Positions 1 through 9,096 are shown, counted from the first letter of the stretch. The stretch: 64,000 nt of DNA from Pseudarthrobacter sp. NamE5 (GCF_005796225.1 NZ_VAHO01000003.1:124001-188000); one strand, 5' to 3'. Made by a program: numbers and translations. Notes: a model not told the origin generated them from the letters alone.

Positions 1-815
1 CCGATGTCGCGCAGCTGCTCGCAGCGCAGTTTGGTGAGGAAACCGTACTCGCCGAAGTTGCCCCACCATGAGACGTTCCCGTAGGAGGGCATGGGCTCGG
101 TCATGGTGGGGAACTTCCCGTTGCCCCAGTTGAACCGGCCGCTCTCCACGATCACGCCACCCAGGGTGGTGCCGTGCCCACCCAGGAATTTGGTGGCTGA
201 GTGGATCACAATGTCGGCACCGTGCTCCATCGGGCGCACCAGGTAGGGCGTGCTCAGGGTGGCGTCGACCACCAGGGGGATCCCGGCGTCGTGCGCCACC
301 TTCGCAAGTGCCGCCAGGTCCTGGACCTCCGACGACGGGTTGGCCACCACCTCCACGAAGATCGCCTTTGTGTTGTCCCGGACCGCCGCGGCGTAGTCAG
401 CGGGGTCCGTGCCGGGGACGAACGTGGTGTCCACGCCGAAGCGGCGCAGCGTAACGTCCAGTTGGGTGACAGTGCCGCCGTACAGCTGGGAAGCGGCCAC
501 GATGTGGTCGCCGGCCTGGGTCAGCGCGGCGAAGGTGATGAATTCCGCCGCCATGCCCGACGAGGTGGCAACTGCGCCGATCCCGCCCTCCAGTGCGGCG
601 ATGCGCTCTTCGAACGCTGCCACGGTGGGGTTGCCGATGCGGGAGTAGATGTTGCCGTACTTCTGCAGGGCAAACAGGTTGGCGGCATCCTGGGTGTCCT
701 TGAACACGAAGGATGTGGTCTGGTAGATCGGGACGGCCCGGGCGCCGTGCTCGGCGTCGGGGGTCCCCCCGGCGTGCAGGGCGCGGGTGCGGAAACCGAA
801 TTTGCGGTCAGCCAT
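1..815 (-). CDS. metY: O-acetylhomoserine sulfhydrylase / cysteine synthase (MetY), partial
   Basis: PLP-dependent Cys/Met metabolism enzyme that joins sulfide to O-acetylhomoserine to give homocysteine (family knowledge). The N-terminal 271 residues are visible; the gene runs off the left edge, so its C-terminal part is missing from the window. The translation starts [17 protein letters not shown] and contains [12 protein letters not shown], the substrate loop, and [12 protein letters not shown], where the Lys is the Schiff-base residue. The ATG overlaps the sfnG stop by one base (TGATG), so it is the last visible gene of the sulfur operon and probably translationally coupled. It would capture sulfide released from sulfonates or sulfones. 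Confidence 0.93.
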   Translation of the reverse strand, partial: MADRKFGFRTRALHAGGTPDAEHGARAVPIYQTTSFVFKDTQDAANLFALQKYGNIYSRIGNPTVAAFEERIAALEGGIGAVATSSGMAAEFITFAALTQAGDHIVAASQLYGGTVTQLDVTLRRFGVDTTFVPGTDPADYAAAVRDNTKAIFVEVVANPSSEVQDLAALAKVAHDAGIPLVVDATLSTPYLVRPMEHGADIVIHSATKFLGGHGTTLGGVIVESGRFNWGNGKFPTMTEPMPSYGNVSWWGNFGEYGFLTKLRCEQLRDI

Positions 816-2005
816 CAGACAGCCACCGCCTCGGCCACGGGAGTGGCAGAGAGATTAAGTTCGGTTCCATTCTTGCGGGCCAGGTCGGCCTCCAGTTCGC
901 GGACAATCGGCAGGATGTCCTTGCCGAAGGCGGCCACCTCCTCCTGGAAGTGCAGGTAGCAGGTGAGGAACAGGTTCACACCGATCTTCTTGTATTCGAC
1001 GATCCGCTCGGCAATCTGTTCCGGGGTTCCGATCAGCTGGGTCTTGAAGCCGTCGTTGTACTGGATCAGGTCCTCAAAGCTGGAATCTGCCCACATGCCC
1101 TTGCCGTCCTTGGTGGAGGCGCCGGCTTCCTGCACGGCGTCCCGGAAGCCCTCGACAGCCGGCTTGTGCGCCTTCACGACGATCTCACGAAGCGTGTCCC
1201 GGGCCTCCTTTTCGGAGTCACGGGCGATGACGAAGCCATTGAGCCCGAAGCGGGGTACGGCCAGCCGGCCTTCAGTGCCGCGGCGGGTTTCTTCGGCTGA
1301 GGCCACAACCCCGGCGATGTTGTCCTTGAAGCCTTCCAGGTCCTTGCCGTTGGAGAAGTACCAGTCCGCCACGCGGCCGGCGGTGGCCTGGGCAGCCGTG
1401 GAGTTGCCGCCGAAGAAGATCTCCGGGTGGGCGCGGCCGGGGACGTCGACGGGCGCCGGGTTCAGGGTGAAGTCGGTGATGTTGTAGTACTTGCCGGACT
1501 GGCTGTATTCCTGCTCGGTCCACAGCCCGCGCAGTACCTTGATGAACTCCTCGGTGCGGACGTAGCGCTCATCGTGCTCCAGCCATTCCAGGCCGAAGTT
1601 GGTGAACTCGGACTTCAGCCAGCCGGACACGATGTTGACGGCGGCGCGCCCGTTGGAGATGTGGTCGGCAGTGATGATGTATTTCGCGAGGACTCCGGGG
1701 TGCCACATACCGGGGTGGACCGCGGCGATCACCTTGAGTCGCTCGGTGGCAGCCAGCAGGGCAAGGCTGAACGAGGTGGCCTCGTGCTGCTTGTCCGCAC
1801 CGTAGGAGGCTGCGTAGCGGGTCTGTGTCAGGGCGTATTCGAAGCCTGACTGCTCGGCGATGCGGGCCAGTTTCCTGTTGTAGTCGAAGTCCCAGCCGGT
1901 GCGCTGTTCAATAGTGGAAACCACCAGGCCACCGGAGACGTTGGGTACCCAGTAGGCGAACTTCAGGGGTTCGGAGAGCCGGGCGACATTGCTGATCTCG
2001 GTCAT
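815..2005 (-). CDS. sfnG: Dimethyl-sulfone monooxygenase SfnG-like (LLM-class flavin-dependent oxidoreductase)
   Basis: A 396-residue bacterial-luciferase-like monooxygenase. The N terminus FAYWVPNVSGGLVVSTIEQ and the stretches GFEYALTQTRYAASYGAD and NGRAAVNIVSGW are those of SfnG, which uses reduced FMN to split dimethyl sulfone into methanesulfinate and formaldehyde (family knowledge). It lies between an acyl-CoA synthetase (4-base ATGA overlap) and metY (1-base overlap), so the unit is co-transcribed. No SsuD/MsuD-type second monooxygenase or flavin reductase is seen in the window; these would have to be encoded elsewhere. A closely related sulfonate monooxygenase activity cannot be excluded. 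Confidence 0.85.
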   Translation of the reverse strand: MTEISNVARLSEPLKFAYWVPNVSGGLVVSTIEQRTGWDFDYNRKLARIAEQSGFEYALTQTRYAASYGADKQHEATSFSLALLAATERLKVIAAVHPGMWHPGVLAKYIITADHISNGRAAVNIVSGWLKSEFTNFGLEWLEHDERYVRTEEFIKVLRGLWTEQEYSQSGKYYNITDFTLNPAPVDVPGRAHPEIFFGGNSTAAQATAGRVADWYFSNGKDLEGFKDNIAGVVASAEETRRGTEGRLAVPRFGLNGFVIARDSEKEARDTLREIVVKAHKPAVEGFRDAVQEAGASTKDGKGMWADSSFEDLIQYNDGFKTQLIGTPEQIAERIVEYKKIGVNLFLTCYLHFQEEVAAFGKDILPIVRELEADLARKNGTELNLSATPVAEAVAV

Positions 2006-3954
2006 GAATTTTCCTTTGCTTGGGCCCGCTGGCGCAGGACGTGCTGGATGCCGGCGATTGCCGGTTCGTTCTGGAGTGAGGTGGTGTCGCCGAGGGCTGT
2101 GCCTTCGAACAGCTGGGTCAGGAGCCGGCGCATGATCTTTCCGCTGCGCGTCTTGGGGACATCGGGGACCACGACGACGTCGCGCGGCTTGGCGATGGGG
2201 CCAATCTCCTTCGCCACGTGGTTGCGAAGGTCGGCGGCACAGTCCGCTGGGGCGTCAGCTTTCAGGACCACGAACGCCACCACGGCATGCCCGGTTTTTG
2301 GGTCCGCCACGGGACACACTCCGGCCTCCACCACATCAGGGTGGGACACCAGGGCCGATTCGATCTCGATGGTGGAGAGCAGGTGGCCGGACACGTTGAG
2401 GGTGTCGTCCACGCGGCCCAGAATCCAGATGTCGCCGTCGGAATCGTACTTTGCGCCGTCGCCGGCCAGGAACCAGCCCTGCTCTGCGTACTTGCTCCAG
2501 TAGGAGTCGAAGTAGCGGCGCGGATTGCCCCAGACGGTGCGCGCGATGGCGGGCCCAGGGGAGTCAACCACGATGTATCCCTGGACGCCCGGCGCGACGG
2601 TGTTGCCGCCGTCGTCAACGATGCGCGTGCTGACGCCCGGCAGTGAACGGGCCGCGCAGCCTGGCTTGAAGGCGCTGTCTGTGGGAGCGGGGGAGAGGAT
2701 GGTGGCGCCGGTTTCGGACTGCCACCACGTGTCCACCACGGGTGCCGTGCCTGCGCCAACGTTCTGCCGCAGCCAACGCCAGGCTTCCGGGTTGACGGCC
2801 TCCCCCACAGTGCCCAGCAGGCGGATCGAGGAGAGGTCGTAGGTGTCCGGCACGCCGTCGGGGAACCAGCCCATGAGGGACCTCACCAGCGTGGGCGCAG
2901 TGTAGTACTGGGTGACGCCGTAGCGTTCGATGATCTCGAAGTGCCGGCCGGGGTGTGGCGTGTTGGGGGTGCCCTCGAAGATCACCTGGGTCGCGCCGTT
3001 GGACAGTGGACCGTAGATTTCGTAGGTGTGCGCCGTGACCCAGGCGAGGTCCGCGGTGCACCAGTGGACGTCCTGGTCGCGCAGGGCCGGGTCAGGGTTG
3101 CTGAACAGGTGCTCGAAACTCCACGACGCCTGGGTGAGGTAGCCGCCGGAGGTGTGCACCAGGCCCTTGGGCTTGCCCGTGGTGCCGGACGTGTACATGA
3201 TGAACAGCGGCGTTTCGGCGTCGAAGGCTTCCGGTTCATGGACTTCCGCGGCGTTTCCGACGACGTCGTGCCACCACACGTCGCGGCCTTCCGTCATGGG
3301 GACGGTTGCCAGATCGCTGGCCGGCGTGGTGCGGTTTACCACGAGCAGGTGCTCGACGGCGTTTTCGCCGGCCACAGCGGCGTCCGCGTTGTCCTTCACC
3401 GGGACGGCCACGCCGCGGCGGAACTGGCCGTCGGTGGTGACCAGGAGCTTGGCGCCGGTGTCCTCCACCCGGAACTTCAGGGCTTCGGCGGAGAAGCCGC
3501 CAAAGACCAGGGAGTGGATTGCGCCAATGCGGGCCACGGCCAGGGTGATGATGACAGTTTCGGGTATGACCGGCAGGTAGACGACCACCCGGTCGCCCTT
3601 GGTGATGCCGAGTGCCAGGAGCGCGTTGGCGGCTTTGGCGACTTCTCTTTGGAGCTCCCCGTAGGTGATGGAACGGCGGTCGCCAGGCTCGCCTTCGAAG
3701 TGGAGCGCCACTTTGTTTCCGCGGCCTGCCGCGACGTGCCGGTCGACGCAGTTCGCGGCGACGTTCAGCTGTCCGCCCTCAAACCAGGTGATGCCCGGGC
3801 CCCTGCCCGCCCCGGCATCTGCCGGAACCCAGCGGTGCGCTGTGTGCCAGGGGGTGTCCCAGTCCAGGCGCCGCGCCTGCTGCTCCCAGAACGCGACGTT
3901 GTCCGGGCGGACACCCGTGTTCAGGGCGAAGGTTTCCGTGGTGCTCAGGCCCAT
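2002..3954 (-). CDS. Acetyl/propionyl-CoA synthetase-like AMP-forming acyl-CoA ligase, divergent acyl pocket
   Basis: ANL-superfamily ligase of about 650 residues that activates a short carboxylic acid to its CoA thioester through an acyl-AMP. Visible motifs are the P-loop YTSGTTGKPKG near residue 255, DTWWQSETG near 408 and the C-terminal TRSGKIMRRL with the acetylatable lysine. Positions normally glycine or proline near the acyl pocket are changed: DLAWVTAHTY (usually GW and TGH), SETGA (usually GG) and TVGEAVNPEA (usually EP). An in-frame ATG lies 15 bases upstream (3969), but the ATG at 3954 has a better-placed GGCGGTG. It overlaps ssuC by 10 bases. Its place inside a sulfonate operon suggests it handles an acid released there or a sulfonated acid such as sulfoacetate; this is inference. 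Confidence 0.85.
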   Translation of the reverse strand: MGLSTTETFALNTGVRPDNVAFWEQQARRLDWDTPWHTAHRWVPADAGAGRGPGITWFEGGQLNVAANCVDRHVAAGRGNKVALHFEGEPGDRRSITYGELQREVAKAANALLALGITKGDRVVVYLPVIPETVIITLAVARIGAIHSLVFGGFSAEALKFRVEDTGAKLLVTTDGQFRRGVAVPVKDNADAAVAGENAVEHLLVVNRTTPASDLATVPMTEGRDVWWHDVVGNAAEVHEPEAFDAETPLFIMYTSGTTGKPKGLVHTSGGYLTQASWSFEHLFSNPDPALRDQDVHWCTADLAWVTAHTYEIYGPLSNGATQVIFEGTPNTPHPGRHFEIIERYGVTQYYTAPTLVRSLMGWFPDGVPDTYDLSSIRLLGTVGEAVNPEAWRWLRQNVGAGTAPVVDTWWQSETGATILSPAPTDSAFKPGCAARSLPGVSTRIVDDGGNTVAPGVQGYIVVDSPGPAIARTVWGNPRRYFDSYWSKYAEQGWFLAGDGAKYDSDGDIWILGRVDDTLNVSGHLLSTIEIESALVSHPDVVEAGVCPVADPKTGHAVVAFVVLKADAPADCAADLRNHVAKEIGPIAKPRDVVVVPDVPKTRSGKIMRRLLTQLFEGTALGDTTSLQNEPAIAGIQHVLRQRAQAKENS

Positions 3955-4847
3955 CGTTTCACCGCCCATTTTTCGGCCAGGCCCAGCAGGGCGTCAGTAG
4001 CCTTTCCAATCACGGCCAGCATCACGATGGCCAGGAGCAGCCGGTCGGTCCGGCCGTTGTTTTGGGAATCAATCAGGAGGAAGCCCAATCCCATGGAGGA
4101 TGCGATCAGTTCAGCGGCCACCAGGAACAGCCACGCCTGGGCCAAGGCCAGGCGAAGGCCGGAGAACACGGCGGGGACGACGGCGGGCAGCTGCACCGTG
4201 GTGAGCAGCCGGACGCCCTTGAGCCCGAACGCTCGTGCCGCTTCCACCAGGTTGCGGTCCACATGGCGCAGCGCCAGGGACACGGTGGTGAAGACGGGGA
4301 AGAACGCGCCGATGATGATCAGCGTGACCTTCGAGTCCTCGCCGATCTTCATCCACAGGATCAGCAGCGGCACCCAGGCCAGCGACGGAACGGCCCGCAG
4401 GGCGCCGATAGTGGGTGCCAGCAGGGCGTCGGCGACTTTGGACAGCCCCACGGTGGCGCCCAGGACGAGTCCAAGGGCCGCCCCCACCAGGAAGCCGATG
4501 AGGACGCGCTGGGTGGAGATGGCGATGTGGGTCCCCAGTTCACCGCGTTCCAGCAGCTCCCCGGCTGCCTCCAGAACCATCACCGGCGGCGGCAGCTGCA
4601 CCACGGTGAACAGGCCGCTGGCCGAGGCCAGCTGCCAGGCCGCCAGCAGGGCCGCCGGGATGATCAGGCCAAGGGGCAGACGCGCCCAGTCCCTGGAGCG
4701 GACTCCGGCGGGAGACCATCCACGTGCCGGAGCGGGTGCCTCAGTGGCTCCCGCCTGGGCCGCGTCTGCCGTTGTTGCGGTGGCGGCTGCAGCACGCGCG
4801 TCCGCAACACTGGTGCTGGTGGGGAAAGTTTCTCCTGGTTGATTCAT
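3945..4847 (-). CDS. ssuC: Aliphatic sulfonate ABC transporter permease (SsuC/TauC family)
   Basis: 300-residue inner-membrane permease of the binding-protein-dependent family. An Ala/Thr-rich N-terminal tail of about 55 residues precedes six predicted membrane segments. The cytoplasmic EAA loop is visible as EAARAFGLKGVRLL followed by QLPAVVP, the site that contacts the ATPase. Its ATG shares one base with the ssuA stop (TGATG), so the two are coupled. Together with SsuA and SsuB it forms a complete importer. The exact substrate (alkanesulfonate, taurine, sulfate ester) cannot be read from the permease. Confidence 0.88.
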   Translation of the reverse strand: MNQPGETFPTSTSVADARAAAATATTADAAQAGATEAPAPARGWSPAGVRSRDWARLPLGLIIPAALLAAWQLASASGLFTVVQLPPPVMVLEAAGELLERGELGTHIAISTQRVLIGFLVGAALGLVLGATVGLSKVADALLAPTIGALRAVPSLAWVPLLILWMKIGEDSKVTLIIIGAFFPVFTTVSLALRHVDRNLVEAARAFGLKGVRLLTTVQLPAVVPAVFSGLRLALAQAWLFLVAAELIASSMGLGFLLIDSQNNGRTDRLLLAIVMLAVIGKATDALLGLAEKWAVKRWA

Positions 4848-5899
4848 CAGGAGGCCTTTATGGCTGAGGGATCAGCCTTCTTCACCAGCGAGTCGTCGAG
4901 AAGGGAGCTCACGGCGTCGTCAATCTGCTGCTGCGTTTTGACGTCACCGGTTTCCACGAAGGTGGGCCCGATCTTCTCCAATACTTTGCGCTGCGCCTCG
5001 CCCGGCGCGGGGTCGACGTCCAGGTTGCTGCGTTCCAGCACCACCGTTTTGGCAACAGCGGGGTCCAGGCCGGCAACCTCAGCCAGGATGCGGGCCGTCT
5101 CGTCCGGGTTCTCCGCTGCCCAGGCACGGGCCTTTTCGTAAGCGTTCACTACCGCCTGGGCCAGTTCGGGCTTGTCCCTGAGGAACGATTCGGTGGCGTT
5201 GAGGAAGCCGTAGGTGTTGAAGTCCAGGTTGCGGTAGAAAAGGGTTGCACCCTTCTGTTCCGCCCCCGCCATGATCGGGTCCAGCCCGGACCAGGCCTGC
5301 ACTGAGCCGTTCTCCAAGGCAGTGCGGCCATCGGCGTGCTGCAGGTTCTGCACCGTCACATCACCGGGCTTCAGCCCTGCCTGTTCCAGGGCCTGCAGCA
5401 GGAAGAAATACGGATCCGTGCCTTTGGTGGCGGCGACCGACTTGCCCTTGAGGTCGGCCACCGACGTGATGCCCGAGCCGGCGGGTGCCACCAGGGCTGC
5501 CCACTCGGGCTGTGAGTAGATGTCGATGGTCTTGATGGGCGAGCCGTTCGCGCGCGCCAGCAGGGCCGCGGAACCGGCGGTGGAACCCACATCGATGGCA
5601 CCGGAACGCAGCGCCTCGTTGGCCTTGTTCGAGCCTGCCGACTGGATCCAGTTGACCGTGACGCCCTGGTCCTTGAGGCTGGTTTCCAGCCAGCCCTGGT
5701 CCTTGATGACCAGGCTGAGCGGGTTGTAGGTGGCGAAGTCGATGTTCAGCGTGCCGCCCTTGGTGTTGCCGGCAGCTGCGGCAGCACCGCCGGAGGATCC
5801 TTCACCGGCGACGCAACCTGTCAGGGCCAGGGCTGCAGACGCAGCGAGGGCTGCTGCGCCAAGGAGTGAACGGCGGGTGATGGGGCGTGCGTACGGCAT
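4847..5899 (-). CDS. ssuA: Aliphatic sulfonate ABC transporter substrate-binding lipoprotein
   Basis: 350-residue periplasmic-type binding protein. The N terminus has a twin-arginine-like ITRRSLLG followed by a hydrophobic stretch and a lipobox ending at Cys29 (ALTGC), so it should be a lipoprotein on the outer face of the membrane. The mature part resembles the NMT1/SsuA family (GTLNIDFATYNPLSLV, ADLKGKSVAATKGT). It binds sulfonates for import by SsuBC (family knowledge). It lies 123 bp after ssuB and overlaps ssuC by one base. Confidence 0.88.
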   Translation of the reverse strand: MPYARPITRRSLLGAAALAASAALALTGCVAGEGSSGGAAAAAGNTKGGTLNIDFATYNPLSLVIKDQGWLETSLKDQGVTVNWIQSAGSNKANEALRSGAIDVGSTAGSAALLARANGSPIKTIDIYSQPEWAALVAPAGSGITSVADLKGKSVAATKGTDPYFFLLQALEQAGLKPGDVTVQNLQHADGRTALENGSVQAWSGLDPIMAGAEQKGATLFYRNLDFNTYGFLNATESFLRDKPELAQAVVNAYEKARAWAAENPDETARILAEVAGLDPAVAKTVVLERSNLDVDPAPGEAQRKVLEKIGPTFVETGDVKTQQQIDDAVSSLLDDSLVKKADPSAIKAS

Positions 5900-6022
5900 G
5901 GTTTTCCTTAGGTGGGGATCAATCAGTGTCGGGTAGACAGCAACGTCGGGGAGATCAGGGCAACGGGGTACTGCCTGCGGCCCGGGAAGCAGGGGTGGGC
6001 CGCTCGTTTTGCTGGGTGGGAA

Positions 6023-6841
6023 TCAGTGGCCGTCCACGCCCAGGGTCTGCAGCAGCGAAACGCGCAGTTGTGCCAGTACGGCGTCCGCACGGTCCCTTGG
6101 CCGGCCGCCCGGTACCTCGACAGTCCTCACGATCGTCGCACCGGGACCGTTGGCGTCGTCGTTGCCCAGGACGATGATCCTGTCCGCGAGCTGGAGCGCT
6201 TCATCAACGTCATGCGTGACCAGCAGGACGGTGGCCGGTTCCACCGTGTGGATGTCCAGGAGCAGGTCCTGCATCCGGATGCGGGTGAGTGCGTCGAGTG
6301 CGCCGAACGGTTCATCCAGGAGAAGGACGCCGGGGTTGCGGGCCAGCGCCCGGGCAAGGGATGCCCGTTGCGCCATGCCGCCGGACACTTCCCTGGGGCG
6401 GTGCTTGGCGAAGCGCTCCAGGCCAACGAGTTCCAGCAGGCGGGCCACCTTGGCCTTCCCCTCGCTGGCGCTGCAGCCGGTGGGCAGCCCAATGGCAATG
6501 TTGGCCTGCAGCGTGTGCCAGGGCAGGAGCCGGGGTTCCTGGAAGGCAAAGGCGCACCGGGAATCGATGCCCTGTACGGGGGAGCCCGCAATGACCACCG
6601 AGCCGGCACTTGGCGAGTCCAGTCCGGCAGCAGCCCGCAGCAGCGTTGACTTGCCGCAGCCTGATGGTCCGAGGATGGCCAGGACTTCGCCGGCTGCCAC
6701 GTCAAATGTCACATCGCGCAGGACGGTGTGCGCTGTGGAGCCAGTACCGAAGGTCCGGCGCAGGCCGCGGAAGGACACCGGCAAGGCAGCAGCGTGGCCA
6801 GGGGCGGTCCCGGCAGAACGGGAAGGCAGAACTGTAGTCAT
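6023..6841 (-). CDS. ssuB: Aliphatic sulfonate ABC transporter ATP-binding protein
   Basis: 272-residue ABC ATPase: Walker A GPSGCGKST, signature VSGGMAQR, Walker B LLLDEPFGALD and switch histidine in LLVTHDVDEAL. It powers the SsuABC importer. It is the first gene of the operon. The ATG at 6841 is preceded by GGAG seven bases upstream (6852 to 6849), and this Shine-Dalgarno overlaps the 3' strand of helix P1 of the SAM-I riboswitch, so translation of this gene is the likely target of SAM control. Confidence 0.92.
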   Translation of the reverse strand: MTTVLPSRSAGTAPGHAAALPVSFRGLRRTFGTGSTAHTVLRDVTFDVAAGEVLAILGPSGCGKSTLLRAAAGLDSPSAGSVVIAGSPVQGIDSRCAFAFQEPRLLPWHTLQANIAIGLPTGCSASEGKAKVARLLELVGLERFAKHRPREVSGGMAQRASLARALARNPGVLLLDEPFGALDALTRIRMQDLLLDIHTVEPATVLLVTHDVDEALQLADRIIVLGNDDANGPGATIVRTVEVPGGRPRDRADAVLAQLRVSLLQTLGVDGH

Positions 6842-6850
6842 AGGGTCACT

Positions 6851-7015
6851 CCATCGGTCCTGGCAGTAGCACCCTGCGGATCCAGTGCTGCGCCGGAGTG
6901 GTCAATTCCTTGGGGCGCATATTCAGGACCTTGCTGTTTATCGGAGCCTGGGGCCTCCGGTAACCAGGGTTGCTGCGGCGTCACAGATCCAGGTCTCTCT
7001 GCCGCTCGGGATGGT
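6851..7015 (-). promoter_or_regulatory. SAM-I (S-box) riboswitch with enlarged P4
   Basis: Read on the minus strand from 7015, the leader shows P1 5' strand CCATC, then CGAGCGGCAGAGAGACC, TGTGACGCCGCAGCAACC (the S-box core), P3 CCTGG/CCAGG, the CTCCGATAAACAGCAA junction, P4 GGTCCTG (6930-6924) pairing with CAGGACC (6862-6856), and at once the P1 3' strand GATGG (6855-6851). GATGG overlaps the GGAG of ssuB, so SAM-bound P1 would hide the ribosome site. About 61 nt are inserted in the P4 loop, including an AGCAC/GTGCT sub-hairpin; S-box P4 loops are usually short. The stretch 7016-7158 up to the divergent gene holds promoters I cannot assign with confidence. Confidence 0.82.
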
Positions 7016-7158
7016 CACTACCAACTGAACCTAAATGAACGCGATATCCCAAATGCTGGCGGGCTTTATGTAATATTCGTTCATCGGCACGAAATGCGGG
7101 GTTGTCCAGCGGAAAATTCGGCGCCAGCTTCTTATCGGCAACGGCGTAAGGTGGAGGA

Positions 7159-7584
7159 ATGGGCCACACGAACGATCCTGCAGTCATCGAACGCCTCATG
7201 CGAACCAGGGGACGCTGGGCAATCGTTGGTTTGACGACTAATGAGTGGCGTGCGGCCTACGATACGTCACTCTTCATCCGCGAACGGCTGGGGATGGAGA
7301 TCATTCCCGTCAACCTTCCCGGAGACCCCGTGCACGGAGAAGCGGGCTACCGCACCCTCGGAGACATCCCGTCTGAAAAGCACCCTATCGACGTCGTGGA
7401 CTGCTTTGTGAACTCACAAAAAGTGGGGGCGGTGGTGGACCAGGCCATCGCGGCAGGAGCGAAAGCAGTGTGGCTGCAACTGGGAGTGATCGACCAGGCT
7501 GCCGCGGAACGCGCCAAAGCGGCAGGACTGGACGTAGTGATGAATGCCTGTCCTGCCCAGTTGGCCTGGAAGTACAACCTCTGA
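7159..7584 (+). CDS. CoA-binding domain protein (YccU-like)
   Basis: 141-residue stand-alone CoA-binding (Rossmann-like) domain. Visible features are RGRWAIVGLTTNEWRAAY at the start, PVNLPGD, and the C-terminal MNACPAQLAWKY with the conserved Asn-x-Cys. Homologues bind CoA or a related nucleotide, but their cellular role is not established. A GGTGGAGG sits just before the ATG. It is transcribed away from the sulfur operon and shares the roughly 145-bp region upstream of the riboswitch. Confidence 0.85.
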   Translation: MGHTNDPAVIERLMRTRGRWAIVGLTTNEWRAAYDTSLFIRERLGMEIIPVNLPGDPVHGEAGYRTLGDIPSEKHPIDVVDCFVNSQKVGAVVDQAIAAGAKAVWLQLGVIDQAAAERAKAAGLDVVMNACPAQLAWKYNL

Positions 7585-7614
7585 CTCCTGTGGCCTGGCC
7601 CATGCGCCGAGGAC

Positions 7615-8643
7615 TCAGGGCGTCAAAAGATGGGGGTAATGGCGTTCGGTGACGTCCGGGTGGGCCCGCATCCTGCCCTTGAGCATGTTCAACCCATAGG
7701 AGGCCAGAAGCGGATTGGCGGGATCATCGGAAATGCCCCTCGCCTCCGCCTTCAACTCCGGCGGCAGCGGGACGGGGTCGATGACGGCGTCAAGGCGCGG
7801 GGACCAGAAGAACGGTACTGAGTACCGGTCCACGCCAGGCGGCGGCGCCTCTACCCTGTGGATGGTGGCCGCGAGATAGCCTTCCGTGGCCACCTCCAGC
7901 ATCTCGCCAAGGTTCACAACGAGGGCTCCGGGAATAGGCTCCACCGGCTCCCATTCACTTGCCCCCGGCGGGAGCACCTCCAGCCCGCCCACGTCATCCT
8001 GCAGCAGCAGCGTGACGAAGCCGTAGTCCGCATGCGATCCGACGCCCTGGTCTCCCGCGGCCTCCACCACGCCGCCCACGTAGTGGACCAGCTTGCCCAT
8101 CCATGCTGGGGAGTCCCGGAAGGGCTCGTCGAAGTAATCCTCCGGCAGCTGAAGGGAAACGGCGATGGCCCGGAGCAGCTCCATCCCAACCCCGGACATC
8201 AGCTCGGCCCAGTTCATGGCTGCCGGCCTGAGTTCGGGGAACGAATCATCGGGCCAGAGGTTGGGGCCCTGCAGCAGCCAGTACGGCTGATCCACCGGGT
8301 AATCCGTCACTGGCTCGCGCTCCGGCGAGTAGTCGATCTGCTCGCGGGCATCAGCGCGGCCCTGCGTGACTTCCGTGCCCATCCTGGTATAGCCGCGGAA
8401 ATGGGGCGAAAGCCTGTTGTCCAGCTTCATCCTCTCCTCCAGCGGCAGGGCAAAGAACCGCCTGATGACGTCCAGGAGGTGTTCGGCCTGGCCGGGCGAC
8501 CCGCCATATCCCGTGACCTGGAAGAAACCAACATTGTGGGTCGCGTTACGCAACTGCTCGATGAAGTCGGGGCTGAACGAGCCGTTGGCCTGCCGAGCAG
8601 TGCCCAGGTCCAGAACAGGTATGGCCCCCTGATCGTGTGACAT
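7615..8643 (-). CDS. Isopenicillin-N-synthase-like 2-oxoglutarate/Fe(II) oxygenase
   Basis: 342-residue soluble oxygenase with an N-terminal DIOX_N part (IPVLDLG, GFFQVTGYG) and a C-terminal 2OG-Fe(II) double-stranded beta helix. The iron ligands are His and Asp of GSHADYGFVTLL and the distal His of ATIHRVEAP; Arg and Ser of DRYSVPFF would hold 2-oxoglutarate. Substrate is unknown; relatives act on small secondary metabolites or in ethylene and gibberellin-like reactions. It is a single gene convergent with the CoA-binding gene and divergent from the MmcQ gene. Confidence 0.85.
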   Translation of the reverse strand: MSHDQGAIPVLDLGTARQANGSFSPDFIEQLRNATHNVGFFQVTGYGGSPGQAEHLLDVIRRFFALPLEERMKLDNRLSPHFRGYTRMGTEVTQGRADAREQIDYSPEREPVTDYPVDQPYWLLQGPNLWPDDSFPELRPAAMNWAELMSGVGMELLRAIAVSLQLPEDYFDEPFRDSPAWMGKLVHYVGGVVEAAGDQGVGSHADYGFVTLLLQDDVGGLEVLPPGASEWEPVEPIPGALVVNLGEMLEVATEGYLAATIHRVEAPPPGVDRYSVPFFWSPRLDAVIDPVPLPPELKAEARGISDDPANPLLASYGLNMLKGRMRAHPDVTERHYPHLLTP

Positions 8644-8688
8644 CCTCGCAGACTAGCACCGGACGCCGCTGCTTTATAGGCTTCCTGC

Positions 8689-9096
8689 ATGGACCCCGAC
8701 GTACTGCGGAAGATCTGCCTCTCGTTCCCCGGAGCATACGAGGATTACCCCTTCGGGCCGGATACCGCCGTGTTCAAGGTCCGTGCGGACATTGCCGGCG
8801 GCACCCGGCATGAAGCGAAAGTTTTTGCCTTGTCCTCAATGGACGTCCGGGACTTCTACGTCAACCTCAAGTGTGAGCCGGCCCTGGCCGTCCAGCTCCG
8901 CACGGTGCACCCGGAAATTACCGGCGCATGGCACATGAACAAGACGCATTGGAACGGGGTACGGCTTGACGGGACTCTTCCGGACAGCATGGTCAGGGAC
9001 ATGGTGGAGGACTCCTACGACCTGGTGGTGGCCAGCCTCAGCAGGAAGCAGCAGGAGCAGCTGGGATGGGTCCGCCTCACCGGGGCCCGCGGGTGA
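8689..9096 (+). CDS. MmcQ/YjbR family protein
   Basis: 135-residue protein of the MmcQ/YjbR double-wing family: CLSFPGAYEDYPFGPDTAVFK at the start, KVFAL, and HMNKTHWNGVRLDG in the centre are typical. Biochemical role is unknown although some homologues are called DNA-binding. It starts a plus-strand run of four small genes; its TGA overlaps the GTG of the DUF1990 gene (GTGA), so the pair is probably translationally coupled. Confidence 0.85.
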   Translation: MDPDVLRKICLSFPGAYEDYPFGPDTAVFKVRADIAGGTRHEAKVFALSSMDVRDFYVNLKCEPALAVQLRTVHPEITGAWHMNKTHWNGVRLDGTLPDSMVRDMVEDSYDLVVASLSRKQQEQLGWVRLTGARG

